Below, piece after piece: positions 23,529-32,025 of a DNA stretch of 64,000 bases. Under the pieces are notes generated by a model. The model made no database searches. It was given only the letters and a program-made list of their open reading frames with translations, and was not told the origin of the DNA. This DNA is from Atopobium sp. ICM42b (GTDB lineage: Bacteria > Actinomycetota > Coriobacteriia > Coriobacteriales > Atopobiaceae): the NCBI GenBank assembly GCA_000564995.1, contig JDFH01000006.1, forward strand, positions 1 to 64,000. Reading direction: 5' to 3'. Position 1 is the stretch's first letter. Each line of letters starts with the position of its first letter. The translations under genes and the position numbers were made by a program.

Positions 23529-25973
23529 ATGTCATTGCAGGGTACTGAAGGCAAGAGTAGCAAACGTTTTGAAGAAACGTATGAAGGTCTGACGTCAAAA
23601 GAAGTTGCAGAGAGAGTATCTGCGGGTAAAGTCAATACTAATACAGACGTCAAAACCAAATCTATTGCTCAGATTATTGCAGAGCACAGCTTTACGCTCT
23701 TTAACATAGTTAATGTTTTGATGGCGCTGCTTGTTGTTGTAACGGGACAGTACAGAAATGCACTGTTCATGAGCGTAGTTCTTGCAAACTTGGTCATTGG
23801 TATTGTGCAAGAGATTCGTGCAAAACGCATGGTTGACCGCCTGTCTCTTATGACAGCTCAGAGTGTTTGTGTAATTCGTGACGGAAAAGATACCTTTATC
23901 AAACCAGACGAGCTTGTCATCGATGATCTTGTGCGCTTGAAGACGGGCGATCAAATTCCTGCTGACAGTATTCTTGTGTCAGAGCACGTAAGCGTTGACG
24001 AAAGCCTTCTAACTGGTGAGGCGGAGCCCGTGCAAAAGACCACGGGAGACGAGCTTCTTTCTGGTAGTTTTGTCGAGAGGGGCAGTCTTGTTGGTAGGGT
24101 ATGCCGTGTAGGCCAGGAAGGTTATGCTGCGCGTATTAACGCAGAAGCTAAGTTTGTAAAAGAGATCAATTCAGAGATTCTTACCACCATTAAGTCGATT
24201 ATTCGCGCAGGTTCCATTGCATTGATTCCGCTGGGTATTGGTCTTTTTGTTCGTACCTATTTCATTGGTAACGCCGATTTAAATGAAGCGCTTCTTTCGA
24301 TGATTGCTGCTGTTATTGGCATGATTCCTCAAGGACTCGTTCTTCTCACCAGCTCGGTTCTTGCTATTGCAACTATTAGGCTTGGCCAGAAGAATGTTTT
24401 GGTTCAGCAGCAATACTGCATCGAAACGCTGGCACGCGTAGATACCCTTTGTTTGGACAAGACGGGCACTATCACCACGGGAAACATGGAAGTTGCTCGT
24501 GTTTTGGATGCTTCGTTTACACCAATTACTGAGGCCGCAGGCGCTCTACAAGCGGCTGTAAACGTTGTCGGCGCAAACAAAGATGACGCTAACGATACGG
24601 CTACGGCAATCCTTGCGTACGCATCTAAGCAGGGGATTCAAAGTGAACGCCCTTCTCGCGTTGTGGCGTTTTCTTCCAAGCGAAAGTACTCTGGCTGTGT
24701 GACTGAGGACGGAGAGGCATTTGTTATCGGTGCAGCTCAGTTTGTGCTTGGGCCTGAGGCGGCTGATGTAATTGCAGGCTCCGATGCGTTTGCATCCATT
24801 GAACGCGTACTGGTTGCCTGCCGCGTTGACGGCTTTGACCAAAACGACGCATTGCAGGGAACGCCGCAGCTCCTGGGTTATGTGGTGCTCAGGGACCAGA
24901 TTAGAGAGACCGCCCCACAAACCATTGCATACTTCCTTGAGCAAGGCGTTGACTTGCGCGTTATTTCGGGCGACGACCCTCGTACCGTCTCTGCTATTGC
25001 TGAGCGCGCGGGAGTTCCTCATGCCGACGGTTGGGTAGATGCAACTACGCTGCACACAGAAGCAGATATTGCTGCAGCTGTTAAGAAGTACCACGTATTT
25101 GGTCGCGTTACGCCAGAGCAGAAGCGTGAGCTTGTTATTGCACTCCAGAATCTGGGCCACACCGTTGCCATGACCGGCGACGGTGTAAACGACATCCTGG
25201 CTCTGAGGCAGTCGGACTGCTCTATCTCTGTTGCTTCAGGTTCTGCAGCAGCTAGAAATGTTGCAGAGATTGTTCTGGCAGACAACGATTTTGCGCACAT
25301 GCCAGAAGTTGTTGCTGAGGGTAGGCGCTCTATCAATAACCTTCAGCGCTCTGCTGCGCTCATTCTTGTTAAGACGGTTTACACTGCAGCGCTTGCACTC
25401 TATTGCATTATTGCGCCACCATATCCTTTTATTCCTGTTCAGATGTCACTTTTGTCTTTTGCAACCGTTGGCCTGCCATCGTTTGTGTTGGCGCTTGAGC
25501 CAAATCATGACCGCGTAAAGGGCAACTTCTTGGTCAACATTTTGCGCAAGTCACTGCCAGCTTCTATTGCGATAACTATTACGCTTGCACTCCTTATGAC
25601 TGCAGGTCATCTGTTTAAGCTGAATCTGTCTCAGGTATCTACGATGGCGCTTATCACCACTGCAACAGTTGGCTTCGCGCTGCTTAGAAGAATCTCTTTG
25701 CCGCTTACCAAGCTTCGCATTGCACTTCTTGTTGTATGCATTGCCATTGTTGTTGGCGGTTGTACGGTGGCGCAGGACTTCTTCCGTATTGCACCGCTCA
25801 CCCCACGCATCTTGCCATACTTGGCAATTTGTCTGGTGATTTCCGTTATCATCTTCAACAGAATTTCCGAGCGTTACATTCACAACTATGCAAAGGATCG
25901 ATTCTTTGACCTGGTTGTGAGATTAATGGGAGGAAAGTCAACTTATAGCTCTTCTGCTGATACAAACGATTAA
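23529..25973 (+). CDS. P-type cation-transporting ATPase (CtpE-like)
   Basis: Membrane ATP-driven cation pump. 814 residues. Actuator motif LTGEAEP at about 162; phosphorylation site Asp310 in CLDKTGTIT; hinge GDGVNDI near 543. About 8-10 transmembrane helices, four before the P-domain and the rest after about residue 600. The pre-DKTGT helix carries MIPQGLVLL rather than a CPx heavy-metal motif. That resembles the actinobacterial CtpE group, for which calcium uptake has been reported; the ion is otherwise unproven. Monocistronic or followed by the zinc-ribbon gene 33 bases later. Confidence 0.9.
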   Translation: MSLQGTEGKSSKRFEETYEGLTSKEVAERVSAGKVNTNTDVKTKSIAQIIAEHSFTLFNIVNVLMALLVVVTGQYRNALFMSVVLANLVIGIVQEIRAKRMVDRLSLMTAQSVCVIRDGKDTFIKPDELVIDDLVRLKTGDQIPADSILVSEHVSVDESLLTGEAEPVQKTTGDELLSGSFVERGSLVGRVCRVGQEGYAARINAEAKFVKEINSEILTTIKSIIRAGSIALIPLGIGLFVRTYFIGNADLNEALLSMIAAVIGMIPQGLVLLTSSVLAIATIRLGQKNVLVQQQYCIETLARVDTLCLDKTGTITTGNMEVARVLDASFTPITEAAGALQAAVNVVGANKDDANDTATAILAYASKQGIQSERPSRVVAFSSKRKYSGCVTEDGEAFVIGAAQFVLGPEAADVIAGSDAFASIERVLVACRVDGFDQNDALQGTPQLLGYVVLRDQIRETAPQTIAYFLEQGVDLRVISGDDPRTVSAIAERAGVPHADGWVDATTLHTEADIAAAVKKYHVFGRVTPEQKRELVIALQNLGHTVAMTGDGVNDILALRQSDCSISVASGSAAARNVAEIVLADNDFAHMPEVVAEGRRSINNLQRSAALILVKTVYTAALALYCIIAPPYPFIPVQMSLLSFATVGLPSFVLALEPNHDRVKGNFLVNILRKSLPASIAITITLALLMTAGHLFKLNLSQVSTMALITTATVGFALLRRISLPLTKLRIALLVVCIAIVVGGCTVAQDFFRIAPLTPRILPYLAICLVISVIIFNRISERYIHNYAKDRFFDLVVRLMGGKSTYSSSADTND

Positions 25974-26006
25974 ACTGAAGCACAAGCAAAGAGTTGTGGA
26001 GGGTGT

Positions 26007-27125
26007 ATGCGTTGTCCAAACTGTGGATCTGAGGTCGATGAAGGGGCTTTAACCTGCCCTCATTGTCAGATTGATCTAAGTTTGACCCAAAGGATTCCTG
26101 TTACTCAAGCTCATTGGTGCCCTCATTGTGGCGCCCTGGTGGCTGCCGGCGCAGAAAGCTGCCCAAAGTGTGGCCTTCCTTTACCACAGGCAGTGCCTGC
26201 TGCTCGTCCAGCTCGAGCTATCAGGCCCACACGCAACATCAAGCTTCCAGAGATTGACGCCGCTCCAGCATCTGGCGAGAAGACCGATCCGCTCGTAGAC
26301 GCAGAGTATGATGCATCCTCTTCTGTCGCAGCAGATCCCACTGTTTTGCAAGATATGCCAGCCGACAACGCTGACCCAGACACTACCAGCGCGTTTGCCT
26401 CGGTAAGTCGCAGGCCAGCTCCTCGCTTTGAGTCTGCAATCCCTTCCGAGCCTTCAAAAGAGAACCTCCCTGAAGCAGAGGGAATCCCGCGTACGCGCGT
26501 TATTCTGCTCTCAGCACTTCTTGTTACCTCGCTGGTGGTAGCTGCAATCTTTGTCATCACACACCCGTGGGACCCGCAGGCAACCGACAATCGAGCAAAG
26601 GTTGAGGCGCCAGTCTCATCTACTCCTACCACCACACCTGTTACGCACCTTACGGGTCAAGACACCAGTGCAACTCAGCAAAATACAAGTTCGGATGCTG
26701 TTTTTGACGCACTTGATAGTGATTATCAGAAGCTTGGAGACCTCTCAAAGCGCCTTGATGATAACGAGAAGACCTTTGATCAGCTTGCTATTACTGGCTC
26801 TGATCAGGAGCGCGCTGATGCTCAACAGGAAGCAGAGCAGATTTCGCTGGATATTAGTAACGTCATCTCTGACCTTTCTAGTCTTGATGACTCCAACGGA
26901 AACTATCGTCAGACTATTGAAAATCTCACCAAGCTGGGTAACTGGCTTCGTAATCGCTCCGATGCTTTGAGTGAGGGATGGAAGCGCTCAGTTGCTTCTA
27001 ACAATCCTTCTCAGGACAAAGACAACATCTTGGCGCCAGTTGATAACATCAGAGACTCCAGCGGCTCCAGCTCATACCAGAAACTTTTTGATGAAAATTA
27101 CGTGAAATGGAAGCCACAAAAGTAG
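26007..27125 (+). CDS. Zinc-ribbon single-span membrane protein
   Basis: 372 residues, function unknown. The N-terminus has two zinc ribbons: CPNC...CPHC (residues 3-21) and CPHC...CPKC (about 37-55). A Pro/Ala-rich, acidic linker follows. One transmembrane helix is near 167-187 (VILLSALLVTSLVVAAIFVI). The outer domain is Thr/Ser-rich, then helical and charged (about 225-330), probably coiled. Zinc-ribbon plus a single span is seen in envelope or signalling proteins of Gram-positives. SD GGAGGG. No enzyme motif. Confidence 0.8.
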   Translation: MRCPNCGSEVDEGALTCPHCQIDLSLTQRIPVTQAHWCPHCGALVAAGAESCPKCGLPLPQAVPAARPARAIRPTRNIKLPEIDAAPASGEKTDPLVDAEYDASSSVAADPTVLQDMPADNADPDTTSAFASVSRRPAPRFESAIPSEPSKENLPEAEGIPRTRVILLSALLVTSLVVAAIFVITHPWDPQATDNRAKVEAPVSSTPTTTPVTHLTGQDTSATQQNTSSDAVFDALDSDYQKLGDLSKRLDDNEKTFDQLAITGSDQERADAQQEAEQISLDISNVISDLSSLDDSNGNYRQTIENLTKLGNWLRNRSDALSEGWKRSVASNNPSQDKDNILAPVDNIRDSSGSSSYQKLFDENYVKWKPQK

Positions 27126-27263
27126 TAAAAAACAACCGTTCAGCTGCTTTAATTTCAAAAATCTCATCATACTGGTAAAATAATTAGATTAGAAAAGATG
27201 TTCTTTATTACTAAGGGTTTCTCGCGTTTTCTTCTCTTAGATGTAAAGAAGCTTGGAGGAATT

Positions 27264-27803
27264 ATGTTTGGACTTGATCCATTGTATACACCAGAGCGCC
27301 AGGTTACTGGTACTGAGGTTGCCGTCTTTGATACCAACAAGGGAATCATTAAGGTTCAACTTGATGGTAAGGGCGCACCTATTCATGTGGCAAACTTCTG
27401 CGAACTTGCAGAGTCTGGCTTCTATGACGATACCAAGTTCCACCGTCTTGTTCCTGGCTTTGTAGTTCAGGGCGGAGACCCAAACACTCGTGAGATGAGT
27501 GTTGAGGATGTTGTGTTTGGAAACCCTGGTCCTGACGGAATTCCTGGTACCGGTGGTCCTGGTTATCGCATCAAAGAGGAGTTCACCACAAATCCTAACA
27601 ACTCCCACGTTGACGGTGCTCTTGCTATGGCTCGTTCTCAAGATCCAAACTCCGCAGGTTCTCAGTTCTATTTCTGTCTTGGTCCACAGCATGGCTTGGA
27701 TTCTGGGTACACCGTATTTGGCACAACTATCGAGGGAATGGATGTCATTTCCCAGTTAAAGGTTGGCGATGTCGTCAATTCCATTAGAATTGAAAACGCT
27801 TAA
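27264..27803 (+). CDS. Cyclophilin-type peptidyl-prolyl isomerase
   Basis: Catalyses cis/trans isomerisation of proline bonds. The ATG at 27264 follows GGAGGAATT directly and gives 179 residues; the in-frame upstream extension is not supported. Family core: FHRLVPGFVVQGGDPN, then ALAMARSQDPNSAGSQFYFCLGP, and GYTVFGTTIEGMDVI. There is no signal peptide or lipobox, so it is cytosolic. It lies 31 bases before the TPR gene. Confidence 0.93.
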   Translation: MFGLDPLYTPERQVTGTEVAVFDTNKGIIKVQLDGKGAPIHVANFCELAESGFYDDTKFHRLVPGFVVQGGDPNTREMSVEDVVFGNPGPDGIPGTGGPGYRIKEEFTTNPNNSHVDGALAMARSQDPNSAGSQFYFCLGPQHGLDSGYTVFGTTIEGMDVISQLKVGDVVNSIRIENA

Positions 27804-27834
27804 AGCCAAGTCGCACAGACTCTTGGAGGATATT

Positions 27835-29238
27835 GTGAATCAACAGGCATTTGAGTTAGGTAAATCTGCATATGATCAGGGCGACTGGTTTGTAGCTATC
27901 AGTCAGTTTGATGTGGCTAAAGAGCCAGGCGAGGTAAACGGTCAGATTGACCACCTTCTTGGAAACGCTTATATGAAGCTTGGACAGTTTGATTCCGCAG
28001 CTTCTGCTTACAAGTCCGCTCTTGCTGACGCTTCCTACGGCAAGGTTGGCGCTCTCTCTACTAATCAGGGTCGCGCACTTCTGGCTGCTGGTAGGGTACA
28101 GGAGGCTATTGCTGCCCTTACTAACGCTGTCCAGGACACTTCTTACGCAACTCCTTATAAGGCACAGCTTGCTCTTGGTTCTGCATACGAGAAGATCGGT
28201 GATATTCGCAACGCCGGTATTGCTTACAGAAACGCTGCAGTTGACGAGAAGAACCCTAATCCTTCATCAGCACTTTGCAGCCTAGGCGCATGCTTCATGG
28301 GTCTGAACAGGCCTGTTGATGCTGTTGAGGCATATCGTACCGCTCTTGATTTTGCTAATCCTCTGGATAATTCCAATAAGATTTATGCAGATCTTGGTCT
28401 TGCATACGTTGCAGCAAATCGCATGTCTGAGGCAGTTGATGCCTTCACTCACGCTACTGCAGACGGCAGCTTTGCTCTGTCTAATCAGCAGCAGTCTGCC
28501 TTTGATGCAGCTCGCAGGGCTATTACTGCAATGACTTCTGGCAAGCCATCTGAGACTGATGCCTTCCTTCAGGCAGCTGGCTATGGTGCCTATGATCCAC
28601 TGGATCCTACAGGTATGTCCGGCGAGCTCATCCCTTCTGCAGAAGATACTGGCTTCTTCCAGATTACTGAGCAGGAGATTATTGAGCAGGATAAGAAGGA
28701 CAAGAAGATTAGGCGTAAGCATCGCCATACCGGCCTTAAGGTCTTTATCACTATTCTTATTTTGCTTATCTTAGCTGTTGGTGGCGCTGGTTATGCTTAC
28801 TATCGTGGCTATGGATGGCCAACCCAGCAGTCTGTTGTTCAGGATATTTTCAACGCTAAGGCACAGGGCACCGATATTGGCCGCTATGTTTCTAGCTCTG
28901 TCTCTAGCACAACGCTTCAGCAGATTTCCAACAGCCTGCCAGCAAGCTCCGCTGTCACCATCAACGGTGTCGACCAGAGCATGACTCACTCTACAGTTAA
29001 TGCTTCTGTCAGTCTTTCTAATGGCGGCAACGTTGACTACACCATTGAGCTTGTCCGTGATGGTATTGGTTGGAAGGTTGCAAGCGTTACCACTTCGTAC
29101 GTAAGCCAGAATAACCAGAACTCCGGCACAACTTCTGGTACTAACGGCTCTAATTCGGGAACTACCTCTGGAACTAATGGATCTAACTCCTCAAATTCCT
29201 CTAATAGTTCCTCCAGCTCTTCAAAGTCTGGTAACTAG
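27835..29238 (+). CDS. TPR-repeat membrane protein with Ser/Asn/Gly-rich tail
   Basis: 467 residues from a GTG start (GGAGGATATT upstream); the longer in-frame ORF would overlap the isomerase gene. Residues 1-235 hold about five TPR units (AISQFDVAKE, AASAYKSALADA, AIAALTNAVQD, AGIAYRNAA, AVEAYRTALDFA). A basic KKDKKIRRKHRHTG stretch precedes one transmembrane helix (about 298-318). An outer domain of about 100 residues follows, then a tail made of GTTSGTNGSNS repeats and poly-Ser. The TPR part is cytosolic and the tail may cross the wall. Role unknown; it precedes the mre genes, suggesting an envelope-assembly partner. Confidence 0.85.
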   Translation: MNQQAFELGKSAYDQGDWFVAISQFDVAKEPGEVNGQIDHLLGNAYMKLGQFDSAASAYKSALADASYGKVGALSTNQGRALLAAGRVQEAIAALTNAVQDTSYATPYKAQLALGSAYEKIGDIRNAGIAYRNAAVDEKNPNPSSALCSLGACFMGLNRPVDAVEAYRTALDFANPLDNSNKIYADLGLAYVAANRMSEAVDAFTHATADGSFALSNQQQSAFDAARRAITAMTSGKPSETDAFLQAAGYGAYDPLDPTGMSGELIPSAEDTGFFQITEQEIIEQDKKDKKIRRKHRHTGLKVFITILILLILAVGGAGYAYYRGYGWPTQQSVVQDIFNAKAQGTDIGRYVSSSVSSTTLQQISNSLPASSAVTINGVDQSMTHSTVNASVSLSNGGNVDYTIELVRDGIGWKVASVTTSYVSQNNQNSGTTSGTNGSNSGTTSGTNGSNSSNSSNSSSSSSKSGN

Positions 29239-29308
29239 TACTAAACTGTTTTAACCGTTCTTTCTGCAGGATAATTACGCACACGCGTAGCACGTTTGAT
29301 TGGATATC

Positions 29309-30352
29309 ATGTCTATCTTCGATTCGCTCTTCGGAGAATATGGCGGAGACCTAGCCATCGATCTGGGAACTGCAAACACCCTTGTTGCAGTTCGTGGTCA
29401 GGGTATTGTCATCAATGAGCCATCGGTTGTTGCAATCGATAAAAGCGAGAGCCGCGTTCTGGCTGTTGGCGCTGATGCAAAGCGCATGATTGGCCGTACT
29501 CCTGGCTCCATCATTGCTGAGCGCCCTCTTAAAGACGGCGTCATTGCAGACTTTGATGTTACTGAGGTTATGCTTCGTTACTTCATCGAGAAGGCACGTG
29601 AGCGCAAATATCCTTGGTCACCACGTCCACGCGTAGTTGTTTGCGTTCCTTCTGGTGTTACATCTGTCGAGAAACGCGCTGTTTTTGAAGCAACTATTCA
29701 GGCAGGCGCTCGCCAGGCATTCTTGATTGAAGAGCCCATGGCTGCAGCTATTGGTGCAGACCTTCCAATTGAGGATCCTACAGGTTCTATGGTTGTAGAC
29801 ATTGGTGGCGGCACTACCGAGGTTGCCGTTATCTCCATGGGCGGTATTGTTGTCTCGCAGTCCATCAGAACTGCAGGTGACGAGTTTGATCAAACTATTC
29901 TTGAGCATGTTCGTGATGCTTACAACCTCTCTATTGGTGAGCGTACCGCAGAAGATATCAAGATTAAGGTTGGCTCAGCAGCTCCTCTTGCAGAAGAGCT
30001 TGACGTTGAGGTAAACGGTCGTGACGTCATGAGTGGTCTTCCAAAGACTGTTCGTATTGAGTCAGAAGAGATTCGTCGTGCCCTTGATCGTCCTCTTGAC
30101 GAGGTCACCAAGGCTGTCAAAGATGCGCTTGATGTGACTCCACCAGATCTTGCCTCCGACCTTATGTACTACGGTATTTTGCTTACCGGTGGCGGCGGAA
30201 TGCTTCGTGGTCTTGATCAAAGACTTCGTGAAGAGACTGGCGTTCCCGTTAACGTAAGCCCAACCGCGCTAGAAAATGTTGTTACCGGTTGCGCAAAGGT
30301 TCTTGAGGCTAACGCATTGTCCGGTGGATTTGTTCAGAGTGCAGGCCAATAA
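29309..30352 (+). CDS. mreB: Rod-shape determining actin MreB
   Basis: Bacterial actin that guides the elongation peptidoglycan machinery. 347 residues from the ATG at 29309 (a TTG three codons upstream is possible). ATP-binding phosphate loops: AIDLGTANTLV near the N-terminus and VVDIGGGTTEVAVIS near 160; the adenosine motif GILLTGGGGMLRG is near 290. It starts the mreBCD-mrdA-rodA series, whose genes lie within 2-15 bases of each other. Confidence 0.96.
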   Translation: MSIFDSLFGEYGGDLAIDLGTANTLVAVRGQGIVINEPSVVAIDKSESRVLAVGADAKRMIGRTPGSIIAERPLKDGVIADFDVTEVMLRYFIEKARERKYPWSPRPRVVVCVPSGVTSVEKRAVFEATIQAGARQAFLIEEPMAAAIGADLPIEDPTGSMVVDIGGGTTEVAVISMGGIVVSQSIRTAGDEFDQTILEHVRDAYNLSIGERTAEDIKIKVGSAAPLAEELDVEVNGRDVMSGLPKTVRIESEEIRRALDRPLDEVTKAVKDALDVTPPDLASDLMYYGILLTGGGGMLRGLDQRLREETGVPVNVSPTALENVVTGCAKVLEANALSGGFVQSAGQ

Positions 30353-30354
30353 AT

Positions 30355-31446
30355 ATGCCATTGTCTCATCAGATCCAGGGTGCTTCAACAGGCCTTGGAT
30401 CTAACAATAATAAGCATACGGGCGGCCGTAGTTTTATTATTCTTTCGCTGCTTTCAATTGTGTTATTGACGGTCAGCGCTCGTATGGGTACAGAAGGACC
30501 GCTCGAGATGGTTCGAGGTGGGTTCTCTACTATTACCATGCCTTTTAGAATGGCGGGTTCAGCTATTGCCATGCCTTTCCAGGGCATTGGTAACATTTTT
30601 AGTAACTTAACAGCAGACCAGCAAACGCTTTCTGATCTCAAGGCAGAAAACGAGCAACTGCGTTCAAGAAATGCAGAGCTAGAAGAGACAAATCAGTCCA
30701 CGCAGCGTCTGCAGGGTCTTCTCGACCTCAAAAATACCTATAACCTGCAGTCCACAGGCGCTCGTGTTATCTCTGGTTCTACTGACTCGTTCAATAACAC
30801 CATCGTGATCGACAAGGGAACTTCGTCTGGGCTGGCTGTTGGCATGCCTGTTGTTGATAGCGGTGGCGTTATCGGCCAGATTATTGAGTGTAGTCCTACA
30901 ACCTCTACCGTTCGTCTTATCACTGACGAGAAGAGCGGCGTGGCTGCTATGGTTCAAAGTAGTCGAGCTCAAGGCATGCTTATGGGTTCTGCGTCAAGAC
31001 AGATTACTCTTAACCTCATCAACACCAACCAGAAGGTTGCCGTAGGCGATACAGTTGTTACCAGCGGTCTTGGTGGCGTATTCCCTAAGGGTCTTCCTCT
31101 AGGTAAGGTTACCAGCGTTGAGGCAGCTCCAGGATCGCTCTATTACACCATTGTTGTTGAGCCTTATGGAAATGTCAGCACTAACGAGGAGGTAATGGTT
31201 ATCACGTCTCTTTCTGAGGAGCAAAAAGCTACCGCAGATGATATTGCTGAGGCAGATAAGCAAAACACTCCAACTGCAACTAATTCAGACGGTAAGGATA
31301 AAGACTCAAAAGACGGATCTTCTACGTCTTCATCGAGCGGTTCTACTGGCAGCGGTTCAACAAACAACACAACAAACACTCAGCAGAATGCAACAGTTGC
31401 TGCTCCAACGGGTACTACACAACATAACAGCGGAAGAACAGATTAA
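30355..31446 (+). CDS. mreC: Rod-shape determining protein MreC
   Basis: Membrane-anchored scaffold of the elongasome. 363 residues. One N-terminal transmembrane helix (about 24-40, IILSLLSIVLLTVSA). A coiled coil of about 75-115 (DLKAENEQLRSRNAELEE). The beta-barrel domain contains the family segment TNQKVAVGDTVVTSGLGGVFPKGLPLGKV. The last 80 residues are an acidic then Ser/Gly/Thr/Asn-rich low-complexity tail that most MreC proteins lack. It starts 2 bases after the mreB stop. Confidence 0.93.
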   Translation: MPLSHQIQGASTGLGSNNNKHTGGRSFIILSLLSIVLLTVSARMGTEGPLEMVRGGFSTITMPFRMAGSAIAMPFQGIGNIFSNLTADQQTLSDLKAENEQLRSRNAELEETNQSTQRLQGLLDLKNTYNLQSTGARVISGSTDSFNNTIVIDKGTSSGLAVGMPVVDSGGVIGQIIECSPTTSTVRLITDEKSGVAAMVQSSRAQGMLMGSASRQITLNLINTNQKVAVGDTVVTSGLGGVFPKGLPLGKVTSVEAAPGSLYYTIVVEPYGNVSTNEEVMVITSLSEEQKATADDIAEADKQNTPTATNSDGKDKDSKDGSSTSSSSGSTGSGSTNNTTNTQQNATVAAPTGTTQHNSGRTD

Positions 31447-31455
31447 GGGGGATGC

Positions 31456-32016
31456 ATGCAGGTTTCTGATAGAAATAAAAACACACGCAGCATCGCCGTT
31501 CTTGCTGTTGTTTGCTTCATTTTGCAGATTATGCTTACACCACAGGTTTCTTTTGGTGGGGGAGTTATCAATTTTGCACTTATTTTCTCGGCAGCTATTG
31601 CGCTGAGATATGGTGGTAAAACCGGCGTGATATGCGGCTTTATTGCTGGTCTTATCTATGATTTGACTTCTGCTAATCCTATTGGCCTTATGGCACTCCT
31701 GCTTGTGGTCAGTTCTTATTTCATGGGCCAAGAGGTAAGAGACAGAATCTCTGGCAATTTTGGTACCTCTATGGGCTTTGTTGCCCTTCAAACTTTTGGT
31801 GTCACCTTTATGTATCAACTCATTAATTCTTTGATTGGCTCTGGTGGCAACTTCTTTGAGGGGCTGCTGTTTAAGTCTTTCCCCACCATGCTGTTTACCA
31901 TTTTGGCAGCGCTTCCTGTTTTCTATGTACTTTCTCATTCCCAAAGGTCTCATTCATCTTTGGGTGGAACTTCGCTCTACCGCGGATCTCACCGAGCTCC
32001 ACAGCGCCTTAAATAA
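31456..32016 (+). CDS. mreD: Rod-shape determining protein MreD
   Basis: 186-residue polytopic membrane protein with about five to six hydrophobic helices, the MreD length and topology, and FIAGLIYDLTSANPIGLMAL in the conserved central loop. It partners MreC in the elongasome. The basic C-terminus (RGSHRAPQRLK) is cytosolic. It lies 9 bases after mreC; SD GGGGG-like AAGGGGG. Confidence 0.9.
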   Translation: MQVSDRNKNTRSIAVLAVVCFILQIMLTPQVSFGGGVINFALIFSAAIALRYGGKTGVICGFIAGLIYDLTSANPIGLMALLLVVSSYFMGQEVRDRISGNFGTSMGFVALQTFGVTFMYQLINSLIGSGGNFFEGLLFKSFPTMLFTILAALPVFYVLSHSQRSHSSLGGTSLYRGSHRAPQRLK

Positions 32017-32025
32017 GGGGTTAGT

